From Streptomyces cinerochromogenes (GTDB lineage Bacteria > Actinomycetota > Actinomycetes > Streptomycetales > Streptomycetaceae): a stretch of 64,000 nucleotides of DNA. The DNA lies in contig NZ_BMRM01000004.1 of assembly GCF_014648635.1 (NCBI RefSeq), forward strand, positions 62,001 through 126,000, written 5' to 3'. Under the pieces are notes generated by a model. That model made no database searches. It was not told where the DNA came from and saw only the letters and a list, made by a program, of their open reading frames with translations. This document shows positions 1 through 9,275 of the stretch, in pieces. The position numbers and the translations under genes are program-made. Numbering within the stretch: position 1 is the first letter of the stretch; every line of letters begins with the position of its first letter.

Positions 1-206
1 CCTTCATCCCGGCGACGGCGAAGACGATGCGCGAGGCGTTCTCCCTCGCCGGCGACACCGCCGCCTGGGTGAGCCGGGACGAGGCGAAGGCCCTGGCGTC
101 CGTGCCGGCCGGCACCCCGTTCACGGTCCCGCCGGTGCTGTTCGCCAAGCTGACGGACGAGGACCTGGAGACGTACAAGGAGCGCTTCGGCGGCGAGGAA
201 GGCTGA
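1..206 (+). CDS. metG: C-terminal end of probable methionyl-tRNA synthetase (partial)
   Basis: An open frame runs from the left edge to a TGA at 204-206, leaving about 67 codons. The tail has the pattern I associate with the C-terminal anticodon-binding end of MetRS: a P-A-T-A-K helix start, then a P-P-V-L-F-A-K-L segment followed by a short charged helix ending the protein. MetRS would charge tRNA-Met in the cytoplasm. Location near aspS fits a tRNA-synthetase neighbourhood. The catalytic domain (HIGH and KMSKS motifs) lies outside the window, so the assignment rests on the tail alone and is moderate. Confidence 0.55.
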   Translation, partial: FIPATAKTMREAFSLAGDTAAWVSRDEAKALASVPAGTPFTVPPVLFAKLTDEDLETYKERFGGEEG

Positions 207-236
207 CCGGGGCCCGACGGGCCTGATCCGCGCCGA

Positions 237-266
237 AGGGCGCCGAGCCGGATGGCTCGGCGCCCT
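237..266. terminator. Bidirectional stem-loop terminator
   Basis: A perfect 13-bp inverted repeat (237-249 with 254-266) with a GGAT loop sits between the converging ends of the synthetase fragment and the pectate lyase gene. No U-tract follows, as is usual in Streptomyces. Confidence 0.8.
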
Positions 267-283
267 CTCGCATGCGGCCCGGG

Positions 284-1627
284 CTACTTGAGCACGCCCG
301 CGCCGGTCGTGTCCGCCAGCTCCGCCGGCAGGTTCTTCGCCGACGTCTCCAGGCCCGCGGTGAGCGTCGGCGTCCAGTTCACGGTCGTCTGGATCTTCTT
401 CGAGCTCGCGGCGTTGTACGCGGCGACCAGGTCGGTGACCGTGCCGTTGACCAGGTTGCCGCTGCCCGCGACGGAGCCGGTGCCGTCACCGCTGAGCAGC
501 TTGGCTACCTTGCCGCCGGAGGGCACCGTCCAGTAGTTGGCCTGCGCGACGACCTGGGCCTTGGCGCGGGAGTTGATGCTGTACTGGGGCGCGTAGCCGT
601 CGAGGGGCGTCGTGTCGTACAGGTTGTTGTAGAGATGCACCTGGCCGATGCGGGTCAGCGGGGCCCGCTGGACGATGCCCTTCCACACGTTGTGGTGGAG
701 GGAGACCCGGAGCTTGCCGGTGCTGTCGGTGTCGCTGGAGCCGATCAGCATCGTCTTGTCGTGGTCGGTGAACCGGTTCCGCTCGACGGTCACCAGGTCG
801 GAGCCCTTGGTGATGTCCAGGGCGCCGTCGTGGATCTGGTACTCGCGGCCGAAGTACTTCGGGTTCGCCTTGTCGAAGTGGGGCGCGTCGGTGAACGTGT
901 TGTGGTCCGCCCAGACGTGGGTCGCACCGCGCAGGGTGACCGAGTCGTAGTCCGAGTTCCAGTTGCCGTCGTCGCCGTCGGTGGGGTCCCACTGCGGGAA
1001 GCAGTCCTCGGTGGCGGAGAAGGCCAGGTTGCGGACGATGACGTTGTCCACGTTCTGGATCTGGAGCATGCCGCCGGTGATCCCCGCGTTGGTGCCGGGC
1101 ACGCCCACGATCGAGGTGTTGGCCGGCACCTTGAAGACGATGTTCTTCGCCTGCCTGGCCTGGGCGGCGGCGCGGGCCTTCTCCTGGGTGCCGGAGGGCA
1201 GCTTGGAGCGGCCGTAGGTGGCGGGGTCGTAGGCCTTGAGGTAGGCCGACAGCGAGTAGCCGGTGCCGGAGGCGTAGTCGGCGCAGGTCAGCTTCTTGCC
1301 GCTGTCGTCGGTGTTGGCGTCGATGGTGCCCTTGACCTTGATGATCCGGGGCGTGGTGTCGGACGCCGAGCCCAGCGCCTTCACCAGCTGGGCCCGGGTG
1401 GAGACGGTGAAGGTGTGCGCGGAGTCGGCCTTCGCCCCGCCGGTGGTCCCCGTGCCGGAGGCGGCCCAGCCGTCCTTGGCGGCGAGGGTCTGGTGGTAGA
1501 GGTCGACGGCGTCGGCGTTGGCGTTCATCACGAACACCCCGGCGCCGACACCCGCGGCCACGACGGCGGCGGACACGGCGAGGGTGCGCCGCTTGCGGAG
1601 GGACCGGCGGTGGGAGGGAGCTGCCAC
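284..1627 (-). CDS. Secreted pectate lyase, polysaccharide lyase family 1
   Basis: Predicted extracellular enzyme cleaving polygalacturonate by Ca2+-dependent beta-elimination. The 447-residue product starts with a basic region (SHRRSLRKRR) and a hydrophobic stretch ending near ANADA (residue 40), a signal peptide. The PL1 parallel beta-helix signatures are present: VWADHNTF at 238-245, and IVQRAPLTRIGQVHLYNN around 318-336, which carries the R-x-P-x-x-R motif with the catalytic arginine at about R321. Acidic residues near 207-222 are candidate Ca2+ ligands. The start is GTG, with AAGGA 8 nt upstream. It is monocistronic, converging on the preceding gene across a terminator. Confidence 0.9.
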   Translation of the reverse strand: MAAPSHRRSLRKRRTLAVSAAVVAAGVGAGVFVMNANADAVDLYHQTLAAKDGWAASGTGTTGGAKADSAHTFTVSTRAQLVKALGSASDTTPRIIKVKGTIDANTDDSGKKLTCADYASGTGYSLSAYLKAYDPATYGRSKLPSGTQEKARAAAQARQAKNIVFKVPANTSIVGVPGTNAGITGGMLQIQNVDNVIVRNLAFSATEDCFPQWDPTDGDDGNWNSDYDSVTLRGATHVWADHNTFTDAPHFDKANPKYFGREYQIHDGALDITKGSDLVTVERNRFTDHDKTMLIGSSDTDSTGKLRVSLHHNVWKGIVQRAPLTRIGQVHLYNNLYDTTPLDGYAPQYSINSRAKAQVVAQANYWTVPSGGKVAKLLSGDGTGSVAGSGNLVNGTVTDLVAAYNAASSKKIQTTVNWTPTLTAGLETSAKNLPAELADTTGAGVLK

Positions 1628-1774
1628 GGAGGAGTCCTTAGGAGTCTGTCGAACATGCCTTACGACTCCTCAGTGGCCGCCGCCCGCAAGGACGTTGCCG
1701 CCGCCGCGGGAAATTTCCCGTCCGGCCCGGTCAGGCGGCGCGCATGCGGGGCGGGAAGCCGGAAAAATCCTCCC

Positions 1775-2485
1775 GTGGACATCCCCGAACCCCATCACCG
1801 GCTCCTCGCGGACGTCGTCCCGGCGGGCGGCCCGTACGGTCTGGTACTGGCCGGCGGCTACGCCCTCGAAGCGCACGGACTGCTCCGCCGGCCGCACGCC
1901 GACCTGGACCTCGCCACCGAGAGCGGCGAGCCGATGGAGCACATCGCCGGTGGCGTCGCCGCGGCCCTGGAGGCGCGAGGGCGGCGGGTGCGGACCGGTG
2001 CGGTGACCGCGCTCACCGCACAGCTGACGGTCACGGACCCGCCGAGCGGCGAGGAGTGCGCGCTGGCGCTGCACAAGGAGGCGTTCTGGCAGCCCCCGGA
2101 GCTCACCGCGTACGGCCCGGCGCTCTCCCTGGCGGACGCCGTCGGTACGAAGATCCGGGCCCTGTACGACCGGGGCGCGGCCGTCGACCTCATCGACGCG
2201 CAGGCCTGCGCGGCCCGGTTCTCCCTGCCCGACCTGGAGGAACTGGGCCGCCGGCACGCCCACGACCCGTTCGACCTGCCCACCCTCCAGTCCCGCCTGA
2301 CCGGCACGGACTTCTACGCCGACCGGGACTTCCTGCGCCACGGACTGGACGAGGCCGCCGTCGCCGCCCTACGCGCCTGGGCCCAGCACTGGTCCGACGA
2401 CATCGCCGAACGCCTCCTGGAGGAGGGCGCCTCCCCGGACACCGAGCCGGATGAACAGGAGGAGCAGGGCGGGCAGGGCGGCTGA
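1775..2485 (+). CDS. AbiEii-like nucleotidyltransferase-fold protein
   Basis: The 236-residue protein has the minimal nucleotidyltransferase signature of the AbiEii/MNT superfamily: LAGGYALEAHG near residues 28-38, followed by R-x-x-x-D-L-D-L with two acidic residues spaced to bind metal. AbiEii is the toxin of AbiE toxin-antitoxin pairs, but no AbiEi-type antitoxin is adjacent and many stand-alone homologues exist, so a toxin role is not supported. The C-terminus is a Glu/Gly/Gln-rich tail. The GTG at 1775 is the first start giving a conserved N-terminus; the long frame upstream is antisense to the pectate lyase. Its ribosome binding site is weak. Confidence 0.65.
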   Translation: MDIPEPHHRLLADVVPAGGPYGLVLAGGYALEAHGLLRRPHADLDLATESGEPMEHIAGGVAAALEARGRRVRTGAVTALTAQLTVTDPPSGEECALALHKEAFWQPPELTAYGPALSLADAVGTKIRALYDRGAAVDLIDAQACAARFSLPDLEELGRRHAHDPFDLPTLQSRLTGTDFYADRDFLRHGLDEAAVAALRAWAQHWSDDIAERLLEEGASPDTEPDEQEEQGGQGG

Positions 2486-2491
2486 TCGGGG

Positions 2492-3385
2492 TCAGCGGCC
2501 GTCGTGCGTCTCGTCCGGGGCCACGCCCAGGGTGAGGTGCGCCCGGACGCCGCGCGCGATGTGCCTGCGGTCGTACGTCAGGTACAGCAGACCGCCCGCG
2601 TGCCCGTTGCCCGGGTAGAGGGTGTCCTCGTCGAGCGTGGTGCGGGTGGTGGTGTTGGTGGAGTACGGCGCGACGTCCTCCGTCAGCAGCACGGCCTGCT
2701 CGGCGAAGAACAGCTGCCCGGTGTGGCAGGTGTGTCCGCCCTCGTACCCGGCGTCCGTCCAGGTGCCGTCGACGTGCACCTTGACGTGGATGTGCACGCA
2801 GCGGCCCTGGTACCAGCCGGGGAAGACGGTCCGGAAGGTGACGTACCCGTGTGTGTCGGTGCGCCAGGTGCCGCGCAGGTAGCGGCTGTCGTCGGTGGGC
2901 TCCTGGTGACCGCCGCCACCGCCGCCGGGACCGCCGGAGGGCGGCGCGCCGGTGGGCGTACCGGTCGGGGCTCCGGTGGGGGCGTCCGTCGGGGCGGGGC
3001 CGCCTCCGCCGCCCCCGCCGCTGCCCGAAGCCTCGTACCCGGAGTAGACGCCCACCGCGTTGCAGTGCCAGATGTCGACGGCCGCGTCCTTCAGCGGCTT
3101 GCAGGTCTCCGCGTCGATCACCTTCAGGGTGAGCGTCAGCGGGATGCCGTCCTGGTCCTCGGTGACGTCCCGCCGGATCTTGTCGGCGTCGATGTAGTAG
3201 GGGCCCTCCACGGTCTCGGAGGTCAGCGTGTAGCAGAGGTCCGCGGCTGTGTCGTCGTCGGCGGACGCGTCGACGGCCAGGGCGCCGCCCAGGCCCACGG
3301 CCACGGCGGTGGCACCGCCCGCCATGAGCACCGTACGACGGGACAGCTCGCGGTCTCTGCGACCGGATTCGGGGGTCTCGTTCAT
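2492..3385 (-). CDS. Tat-exported intradiol ring-cleavage dioxygenase-like protein
   Basis: Predicted Fe(III) intradiol dioxygenase, opening catechol-type rings between the two hydroxyls. The N-terminus has a twin-arginine motif (SRRTVL, residues 15-20) and a hydrophobic segment, so export by Tat is expected. Iron ligands are visible: a tyrosine in VEGPYY (59-64), Y191 in FPGWYQG, and H197/H199 in the H-x-H of CVHIHVKV. A Gly/Pro/Thr low-complexity insert at about 119-160 separates the two halves and is unusual. Extracellular members may act on lignin- or humus-derived aromatics; the substrate is unknown. It converges within 6 bp on the nucleotidyltransferase gene. Confidence 0.85.
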   Translation of the reverse strand: MNETPESGRRDRELSRRTVLMAGGATAVAVGLGGALAVDASADDDTAADLCYTLTSETVEGPYYIDADKIRRDVTEDQDGIPLTLTLKVIDAETCKPLKDAAVDIWHCNAVGVYSGYEASGSGGGGGGGPAPTDAPTGAPTGTPTGAPPSGGPGGGGGGHQEPTDDSRYLRGTWRTDTHGYVTFRTVFPGWYQGRCVHIHVKVHVDGTWTDAGYEGGHTCHTGQLFFAEQAVLLTEDVAPYSTNTTTRTTLDEDTLYPGNGHAGGLLYLTYDRRHIARGVRAHLTLGVAPDETHDGR

Positions 3386-3431
3386 GAGCCGGGACCGTAG
3401 GGACGCAACCTGTCACCGAGCCCGGAGACGG

Positions 3432-3481
3432 CTGTGCGCGCCGATCGTCAAGAGCCAGTCAGGACAGATCGGCGCGCACAG
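3432..3481 (-). terminator. Stem-loop terminator downstream of aspS
   Basis: A perfect 15-bp inverted repeat (3432-3446 with 3467-3481) with a 20-nt loop lies just after the aspS stop codon in its direction of transcription and separates it from the dioxygenase gene. Confidence 0.8.
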
Positions 3482-3504
3482 GCGGTGCTCGTCGCGGTGC
3501 CGTG

Positions 3505-5268
3505 TTACTTCGGCTGCGGCTTCCTGATGCTCAGGTGCAGCTCGCGCAGGCGGGACTCGTCCAGCTCGGTCGGGGCGCCCATCATCAGGTCCTGGGCGTT
3601 GCCGTTGAGCGGGAAGGCGATCGTCTCGCGGATGTTGGGCTCGTCCGCGAGGAGCATGACGATGCGGTCCACGCCCGGGGCGATGCCGCCGTGCGGCGGG
3701 GCGCCGAAGCGGAACGCGCGGAGCATGCCCGCGAACTTCTCCTCGACGGTCTCCCGGTCGTAGCCCGCGATCTCGAAGGCCTTGAGCATGATCTCCGGGT
3801 CGTGGTTCCGGATCGCGCCGGAGGACAGCTCGACGCCGTTGCAGACGATGTCGTACTGCCAGCCCAGGATGTCCAGCGGGTCCTGGGTCTCAAGGGCCTC
3901 CAGGCCACCCTGCGGCATCGAGAAGGGGTTGTGGGAGAAGTCGATCCCGCCGGTCTCCTCGTCCTTCTCGTACATCGGGAAGTCGACGATCCAGCAGAAG
4001 CGGAAGACGCCCTCCTCGAAGTGGCCGGCGCGCTTGGCCGCCTCCACGCGGACCGCGCCCATGATCTTCGAGACCTCGTCGTACTCGCCCGCGCCGAAGA
4101 AGACGGCGTGGCCGGGGGCCAGGGAGAGGCGCTTGGTCAGCTCCGCGACGTTCGCCTCGGTGAGGAACTTCGCGATCGGGCCGGACAGCGAGCCGTCCTC
4201 GCCGACGCGCACCCAGGCCAGGCCCTTGGCGCCCTGCTCGACGGCGTACTCACCGAGCTGGTCGAAGAACTTGCGGGGCTGCCCGGAGACGTCCGGCACC
4301 GGCAGCGCGCGCACGTGCTTGCCCGCGAAGGCCTTGAACTCCGAGCCCTCGAAGACGTCGGTGATGTCCACCAGCTCCAGCTTGGCGCGCAGGTCCGGCT
4401 TGTCGGAGCCGTACTTCGCCATCGCCTCGCGGAACGGGATGCGCGGGAAGGGGGAGGTGACGTGGCGGCCGCCGCCGAACTCCTCGAACAGCTCGGTCAT
4501 GAGCTTCTCGATCGGCTGGAAGACGTCCTCCTGCTCGACGAAGCTCATCTCGACGTCGAGCTGGTAGAACTCGCCCGGCGAGCGGTCGGCGCGGGCGTCC
4601 TCGTCGCGGAAGCAGGGCGCGATCTGGAAGTAGCGGTCGAAGCCGGAGATCATCAGCAGCTGCTTGAACTGCTGCGGGGCCTGCGGCAGGGCGTAGAACT
4701 TGCCGGGGTGCACCCGGGAGGGCACCACGTAGTCGCGCGCGCCCTCGGGGGAGGTGGCGGACAGGATCGGCGTCGCCATCTCGTTGAAGCCCATCGCCGC
4801 CATCTTCTGGCGCATCGCGGAGATCACGGCCGTGCGCAGCATGATGTTGCGGTGCATGCGCTCGCGGCGCAGGTCCAGGAAGCGGTACTCCAGGCGCCGC
4901 TCCTCGTTGACCCCGTCCTCGGTGTTGATGGTGAAGGGCAGGGGCTGGGCCGCGCCGAGCAGCTCGACCTCGGCGACCTCGACCTCGACCTCGCCGGTGG
5001 GCAGGTCGGGGTTCACGTTCTCGGTTCCACGTGAAACGACCTGGCCGTCGACGCGGACCGTGGACTCCTTGGAGAGCTTGTCCAGGGCCTCGTACGCGGG
5101 CGTGCCGGGACGGGCGACCAGCTGCGTGATGCCGTAGTGGTCGCGCAGATCGATGAAGAGGATGCCGCCCAGGTCGCGCCGATTGTGCAGCCAGCCACTC
5201 AGCCGGACGTCGGTGCCGACGTCAGAGGCGCGGAGCTGGCCGCAGGTGTGGGACCTGTACCGATGCAT
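3505..5268 (-). CDS. aspS: Aspartyl-tRNA synthetase
   Basis: Class IIb aminoacyl-tRNA synthetase that charges tRNA-Asp, and possibly tRNA-Asn if non-discriminating. At 587 residues it has the full bacterial length: an OB-fold anticodon-binding domain (about 1-110), class II motif 2 ([16 protein letters not shown], about 219-234), the bacterial GAD insertion (about 290-420) and motif 3 ([18 protein letters not shown], near 535). The ATG start gives [10 protein letters not shown], typical of the family. The gene is monocistronic, with its own terminator and a divergent upstream gene. The coding sequence contains a parS-like palindrome. Confidence 0.97.
   Translation of the reverse strand: MHRYRSHTCGQLRASDVGTDVRLSGWLHNRRDLGGILFIDLRDHYGITQLVARPGTPAYEALDKLSKESTVRVDGQVVSRGTENVNPDLPTGEVEVEVAEVELLGAAQPLPFTINTEDGVNEERRLEYRFLDLRRERMHRNIMLRTAVISAMRQKMAAMGFNEMATPILSATSPEGARDYVVPSRVHPGKFYALPQAPQQFKQLLMISGFDRYFQIAPCFRDEDARADRSPGEFYQLDVEMSFVEQEDVFQPIEKLMTELFEEFGGGRHVTSPFPRIPFREAMAKYGSDKPDLRAKLELVDITDVFEGSEFKAFAGKHVRALPVPDVSGQPRKFFDQLGEYAVEQGAKGLAWVRVGEDGSLSGPIAKFLTEANVAELTKRLSLAPGHAVFFGAGEYDEVSKIMGAVRVEAAKRAGHFEEGVFRFCWIVDFPMYEKDEETGGIDFSHNPFSMPQGGLEALETQDPLDILGWQYDIVCNGVELSSGAIRNHDPEIMLKAFEIAGYDRETVEEKFAGMLRAFRFGAPPHGGIAPGVDRIVMLLADEPNIRETIAFPLNGNAQDLMMGAPTELDESRLRELHLSIRKPQPK
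5024..5037. promoter_or_regulatory. parS-like site inside aspS (one mismatch)
   Basis: GTTCCACGTGAAAC differs at one position from the perfect palindrome GTTTCACGTGAAAC, the Streptomyces parS site bound by ParB near the origin. It lies in aspS codons for about residues 77-82. A perfect copy occurs at 38852-38865. Confidence 0.75.
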
Positions 5269-5443
5269 CGTCGTTCATCGTCCTTCGTGGTGGGGTTTCT
5301 CCTGCCGGCTCTGCGGACCGGCGGGAACGGGCACGGGGCCCGGACCCATCAAGGGTACCGGGCACCCCCAGCTCGGCTCCCCACCATTACCGCGTGCCCG
5401 CCTACGGTGGCAGGCACCAGCCATATCTTCCTAAAGTGGGGCA

Positions 5444-7606
5444 ATGCGCACCAGCGAGCCCCTTCCGTCCACCGAGGACGTCCTCGCCGCCCTCGCGACC
5501 GGGCTCTGGCACTGGGACACGGCCACCGGACTGGTGACCGTGGACGCGGAGGCGGCGCGGCTGCTCGGCCTGCCCGCGGAGCCGGCCACCCTCACCGAGG
5601 CCCAGACCCGGGCCCGGTTCCACCCGGTCGACTGGAACGAGATCACCGGTGTGGTGCGGCTGGCGGTCGCCGAGGGCACCCTCGCCGAGGTGCGCATCCG
5701 GATCATGAACGCCGACGGCGAGATCCTGCGGGTGGTCCGCAGCCGCTCCAAGCCGTCGTTCGACCCCGAGCGGCACGCGTACGAACTGATCGGCACCCTC
5801 CAGGAGGTGACCGAGCCGACCCCGGGCACGGCGGCCGCCCGCAGCGCGGTCACCGGCGACTGGCGGCGCTCCCGGGAGGCGTTCCTGCTGGACGCCGGCC
5901 GGGCGCTGGCGGAGGCCCGGTCCACGGCCGAGGTGCTGCGGGTGGCCGGCGGCCTGTCGATGCCGGGGTTCTCCCCGGACGGGCTCGTGGTCTTCGGCGT
6001 CCAGGGCGACCGGCTGACCATCACCGGCCAGCACGGGCACCAGCCCGGCGACATGAACCCCTTCTCCGACATGCCGCTGGACACCGACTACCCGGCCGCC
6101 GAGGTCGTCCGCACCGGACGGGCCGTGTACCTGTCCTCCCCGGAGGAGTACAAGGAGCGCTACCCGGTGACCTGGCCGCTGGCCCGGGTCTTCGGCCGCC
6201 ACTCGTGGGCCTTCCTGCCGCTGACGGCGGCCGGACGCACGATGGGCGCCTGGATGGCCGCCTTCACCTACCCGGTGGCCTTCACCCCGGACGAGCGGGC
6301 GGTGCTGACCACGGTCGCCCGGATGCTCGCCCAGGCGCTGTCCCGGGCCGGGGTCGCCGAGTCCGAGCGGGAGCTGACGGAAGGCCTGCAACGCTCCATG
6401 CTGCCCTCGCTGGGCCCGGAGATCCCGGGGATGCGGGTCACCGCCCGGTACATCCCGACCGGCGGCGGCCTCCAGGTCGGCGGCGACTGGTACGACCTGA
6501 TCCCGCTGCCCTCCGGGCGGTTCGCGCTGGTCATCGGGGACGTCCAGGGGCACGACGTGCGCGCGGCCGGCCTCATGGGCCAGCTGCGGATCGCGCTGCG
6601 CGCCTACGCCGCCGAGGGGCACCGCCCGGACGCCGTCCTCTCCCGCGCCTCCCGTTTCCTGCACGGCATCACGCAGGCCTCCGGTGACGACCCGCACCCC
6701 GACCCGCGCTTCGCGACCTGCCTGTACGCGGAGGCCGACCCGCCGACCGGCCGGCTGGAGATCGCCCGCGCCGGGCACCCGCACCCGGTGATCCGGATGG
6801 CGGACGGCACAGTGATGATGCGGCCGACGGTGGGCGGGCTGCCGCTGGGCATCGACCCGGACGCCGACTACCCGACGACCCGGTTCACCCTGGAACCCGG
6901 CGAGACGCTGATGCTGTGCACCGACGGCCTGATCGAGACCGGCGGGCACGACATGGAGAGCGGCTGGCGCAGGCTCCGCCAGACCCTGGAGGACCACCGG
7001 GGCGACCTGGAGTCCCTGGCGGACACGCTGGTGCAGGCCGTGCACGGGCCGTCCTCGCACCACACCACCGGCCCGCTGGCCGACCGCCGCGAGGACGACA
7101 TCGCGTTGCTGCTGCTGTGCCGGCCGGGGGAGGGCTGCGGCTGCGGCGACACCGTCGCGGTACGGCCGCGGGTGCGGAGGACGCTGCTGTCGGTGGCGCA
7201 GGACGAGCCGGACCGGATCGCCGAGGCCCGCCAGCACCTGCGCGAGCTGCTGCACGACTGGGCGTCGGCCGACCAGCTGGACTCGGCGGTGCTGCTGGTC
7301 TCCGAGATGATCACCAACGTGCTGGTGCACACGGACGCCGACGCGCTGCTGCTCGCCGAGGTCATCGGCGAGGGGGCCGGCCGGCGGCTGCGGGTGGAGG
7401 TCTTCGACAGCGGCGACGACCTGCCGCACCGGCGCCGCCCCGGCGAGCTGGCCTCCTCCGGCCGCGGCCTGATGCTGATCGAACTCCTCGCGGACGCGTG
7501 GGGGGTGGACCCGCGGGGCGAGGGCAAGAGCATCTGGTTCGAGCTCTACGAGCCCGGGGGCCCGTCGGCCGGGGCGTCGGACGAGGTGGCGGAGGAGGTG
7601 GCGTAG
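5444..7606 (+). CDS. PAS-GAF-SpoIIE phosphatase-HATPase sensor protein
   Basis: Multi-domain regulator of 720 residues: an N-terminal PAS-like domain (about 1-130), a GAF domain (about 145-310), a PP2C/SpoIIE Ser/Thr phosphatase domain (about 330-550) with metal-binding aspartates in VGGDWYD and VIGDVQGHD, and a C-terminal GHKL ATPase domain (about 590-710) resembling RsbW-type anti-sigma kinases. Such fusions in Streptomyces act in partner-switching control of alternative sigma factors; the partner is not encoded nearby. There is no membrane segment, so it is probably cytosolic. It is divergent from aspS with a 175-bp shared upstream region. Its 3' end overlaps the converging permease gene by 61 bp. 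Confidence 0.9.
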   Translation: MRTSEPLPSTEDVLAALATGLWHWDTATGLVTVDAEAARLLGLPAEPATLTEAQTRARFHPVDWNEITGVVRLAVAEGTLAEVRIRIMNADGEILRVVRSRSKPSFDPERHAYELIGTLQEVTEPTPGTAAARSAVTGDWRRSREAFLLDAGRALAEARSTAEVLRVAGGLSMPGFSPDGLVVFGVQGDRLTITGQHGHQPGDMNPFSDMPLDTDYPAAEVVRTGRAVYLSSPEEYKERYPVTWPLARVFGRHSWAFLPLTAAGRTMGAWMAAFTYPVAFTPDERAVLTTVARMLAQALSRAGVAESERELTEGLQRSMLPSLGPEIPGMRVTARYIPTGGGLQVGGDWYDLIPLPSGRFALVIGDVQGHDVRAAGLMGQLRIALRAYAAEGHRPDAVLSRASRFLHGITQASGDDPHPDPRFATCLYAEADPPTGRLEIARAGHPHPVIRMADGTVMMRPTVGGLPLGIDPDADYPTTRFTLEPGETLMLCTDGLIETGGHDMESGWRRLRQTLEDHRGDLESLADTLVQAVHGPSSHHTTGPLADRREDDIALLLLCRPGEGCGCGDTVAVRPRVRRTLLSVAQDEPDRIAEARQHLRELLHDWASADQLDSAVLLVSEMITNVLVHTDADALLLAEVIGEGAGRRLRVEVFDSGDDLPHRRRPGELASSGRGLMLIELLADAWGVDPRGEGKSIWFELYEPGGPSAGASDEVAEEVA

Positions 7607-8664
7607 CGCTCCCTCAGCTCCTCGACGACCCCGAAGGCCGCCGCGGTCAGCGGGACCGCGAGGAGCATGCCGAGGATGCCCGCGACGGAGGCGCCCGCGG
7701 TGATCGCCAGCATCACCACGGCCGGATGCATCTGCACGGTCCGGCTCTGGATCACCGGCTGCAGCACGTGCCCCTCCAGCACCTGCACCGCGAGCACCAC
7801 CCCGAGCGCCCACAGCGCGATCACGAAACCCCGGTCGGCGAGGGCGACCAGCACGGCCACCGTGCCGGAGATGAACGCGCCGAGATAGGGGATGTAGGCG
7901 CCGACGAAGACGAGCGCGCCGAGGCCGACCGCGCCGGGCACCCGCAGGACCAGCAGGCCGACGGTGATGCACAGGGCGTCGATCAGGGCGATGAGGGTCG
8001 TCCCGCGCATGAACCCCTCCACCGCGGCGAAGGCCCGCCGGGCGATGGCCTCCAGGGTGTCGGCGGTGTCGCCGGGCGCGACCGAGCGCAGGGCGCCCAC
8101 GGCCCGTTGGGAGTCGCGCAGGAAGAAGAAGACGAGCAGCAGCGCGAGCACGGCCATGGCGAGGGACTCGGCGACGACGCTGACCCCGCTGATGACGTTG
8201 GACACGGCCGTCCCGCCGAACTTGCGCAGCAGATCGCGCGCGTTGCCGGCCAGGTCGTCGAGGCTGGTCCCGGCGGCCCCGAAGTGCCGCGCGACCCCCT
8301 TGGCGGCCTCCCGCAGCGAGGAGACGATCTGGTCGCCGGTGTCGATGAGCGCGGCGACGACGACGTACACGGCGCCGCCCACCACGGTGAGGACGGCGAC
8401 ACAGGTGATCCCCGCCGCCACCGACGCCTGCACCCCCGCGCGCACCATCCGCCGGTACAACGGCCCGAGCAGCGCGGTCCCGAGCAGCGCGAGTAGCACC
8501 GGCGTGACGGCCGTGCGCAGCTCCCCGCACAGCCGTACCGCCACCCACCCCACGCCCGCGGCGAGCAGCAGCACGACACACCATGCGGCGAACCGCCGTA
8601 CGGGAACCGGAAGGAACTGCACGCCACCAGCGCACCACGACCGCCCCCGGCTGTCCCGCGGCAC
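7546..8664 (-). CDS. AI-2E family transporter (PF01594-type permease)
   Basis: Polytopic membrane protein of 372 residues with about seven or eight hydrophobic segments, a central hydrophilic region (about residues 120-165) and the C-terminal GILGMLLAVPLTAA stretch typical of the AI-2E/UPF0118 family. Members export autoinducer-2 or act as Na+/H+ antiporters; the substrate here cannot be told. Two GTG starts are plausible, 8664 or 8622; the second gives MQFLPVPVRR and trims 14 residues with no obvious targeting function. Its last 20 codons overlap the phosphatase gene on the other strand. Confidence 0.85.
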   Translation of the reverse strand: MPRDSRGRSWCAGGVQFLPVPVRRFAAWCVVLLLAAGVGWVAVRLCGELRTAVTPVLLALLGTALLGPLYRRMVRAGVQASVAAGITCVAVLTVVGGAVYVVVAALIDTGDQIVSSLREAAKGVARHFGAAGTSLDDLAGNARDLLRKFGGTAVSNVISGVSVVAESLAMAVLALLLVFFFLRDSQRAVGALRSVAPGDTADTLEAIARRAFAAVEGFMRGTTLIALIDALCITVGLLVLRVPGAVGLGALVFVGAYIPYLGAFISGTVAVLVALADRGFVIALWALGVVLAVQVLEGHVLQPVIQSRTVQMHPAVVMLAITAGASVAGILGMLLAVPLTAAAFGVVEELRERYATSSATSSDAPADGPPGS

Positions 8665-8780
8665 GGGCCGGGCGGGTGAGGGCGGGGTCCGCCGGTGCGC
8701 TGTCTTGCGGGGCGACGGGGCCGCGGCGCACGCTGGAAGGACCCGATGGTCCGGCCACCGGCCAGAAGGCGAGGTTCACG

Positions 8781-9206
8781 ATGAGCAGGCTGGAAGAGCA
8801 CATCGACATCAACGCCCCCGCGCAGAAGGTCTGGGACCGGCTGCACGACGTCAAGGCGTACCCGGCGTTCATCGACGGTGTCCAGCGCGCCCGTCCGCAG
8901 GGCGCCGGCCGCGCCCGTCTCGACGTCCGCGCCGGCAGTGTGCAGCGGGAGTTCGCGGCCGTCCTCGACGACCGCGCGAGCGACCAGGTCATCTCCTGGC
9001 AGACGGAGGGCAGCCCGGAGCTGAAGGGAACCCTGTCGGTACGGCCGCTGGACCGCGACCACAGCCAGGTACAGATCCGTCTGGAGTACGAGCCGGGGGC
9101 CGTCCAGGACGCCTTCGGCGGCCCGAAGGGAATGGCCCAGGTCCACCGCGTCGAGAACACGGTCCGCGGGGACCTGCAGCAGCTGAAGAGTCTGCTGGAG
9201 GGATAG
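8781..9206 (+). CDS. SRPBCC (START-like) family protein
   Basis: A 141-residue protein of the polyketide cyclase/SRPBCC fold: N-terminal strand EEHIDINAPAQKVWDRLHD, then the long-helix region at the C-terminus (VENTVRGDLQQLKSLLEG). These proteins bind hydrophobic ligands; many small stand-alone members in Streptomyces have no assigned ligand. The ATG at 8781 is preceded by GAGG. It is monocistronic and ends at a strong bidirectional terminator shared with the pirin gene. Confidence 0.85.
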   Translation: MSRLEEHIDINAPAQKVWDRLHDVKAYPAFIDGVQRARPQGAGRARLDVRAGSVQREFAAVLDDRASDQVISWQTEGSPELKGTLSVRPLDRDHSQVQIRLEYEPGAVQDAFGGPKGMAQVHRVENTVRGDLQQLKSLLEG

Positions 9207-9218
9207 GCGCCCACACGG

Positions 9219-9253
9219 GCGAAGCCCCGCCCTCGATACGGACGGGGCTTCGC
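9219..9253. terminator. Bidirectional stem-loop terminator
   Basis: A perfect 11-bp inverted repeat (9219-9229 with 9243-9253) lies between the converging SRPBCC and pirin genes. Confidence 0.8.
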
Positions 9254-9275
9254 CGTGCGGGCGGCCGGCGAGGGC

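Noticed and set aside
1775..2485. AbiE toxin-antitoxin system
   Set aside because: The AbiEii-like fold is present but no AbiEi antitoxin gene is adjacent on either side.
5402..9214. Very long minus-strand open frame of 1270 codons
   Set aside because: It runs antisense to the SpoIIE phosphatase and SRPBCC genes and through the permease in another frame. Composition is Arg/Pro/Gly-rich without any domain, as expected for a shadow frame in high-GC DNA.
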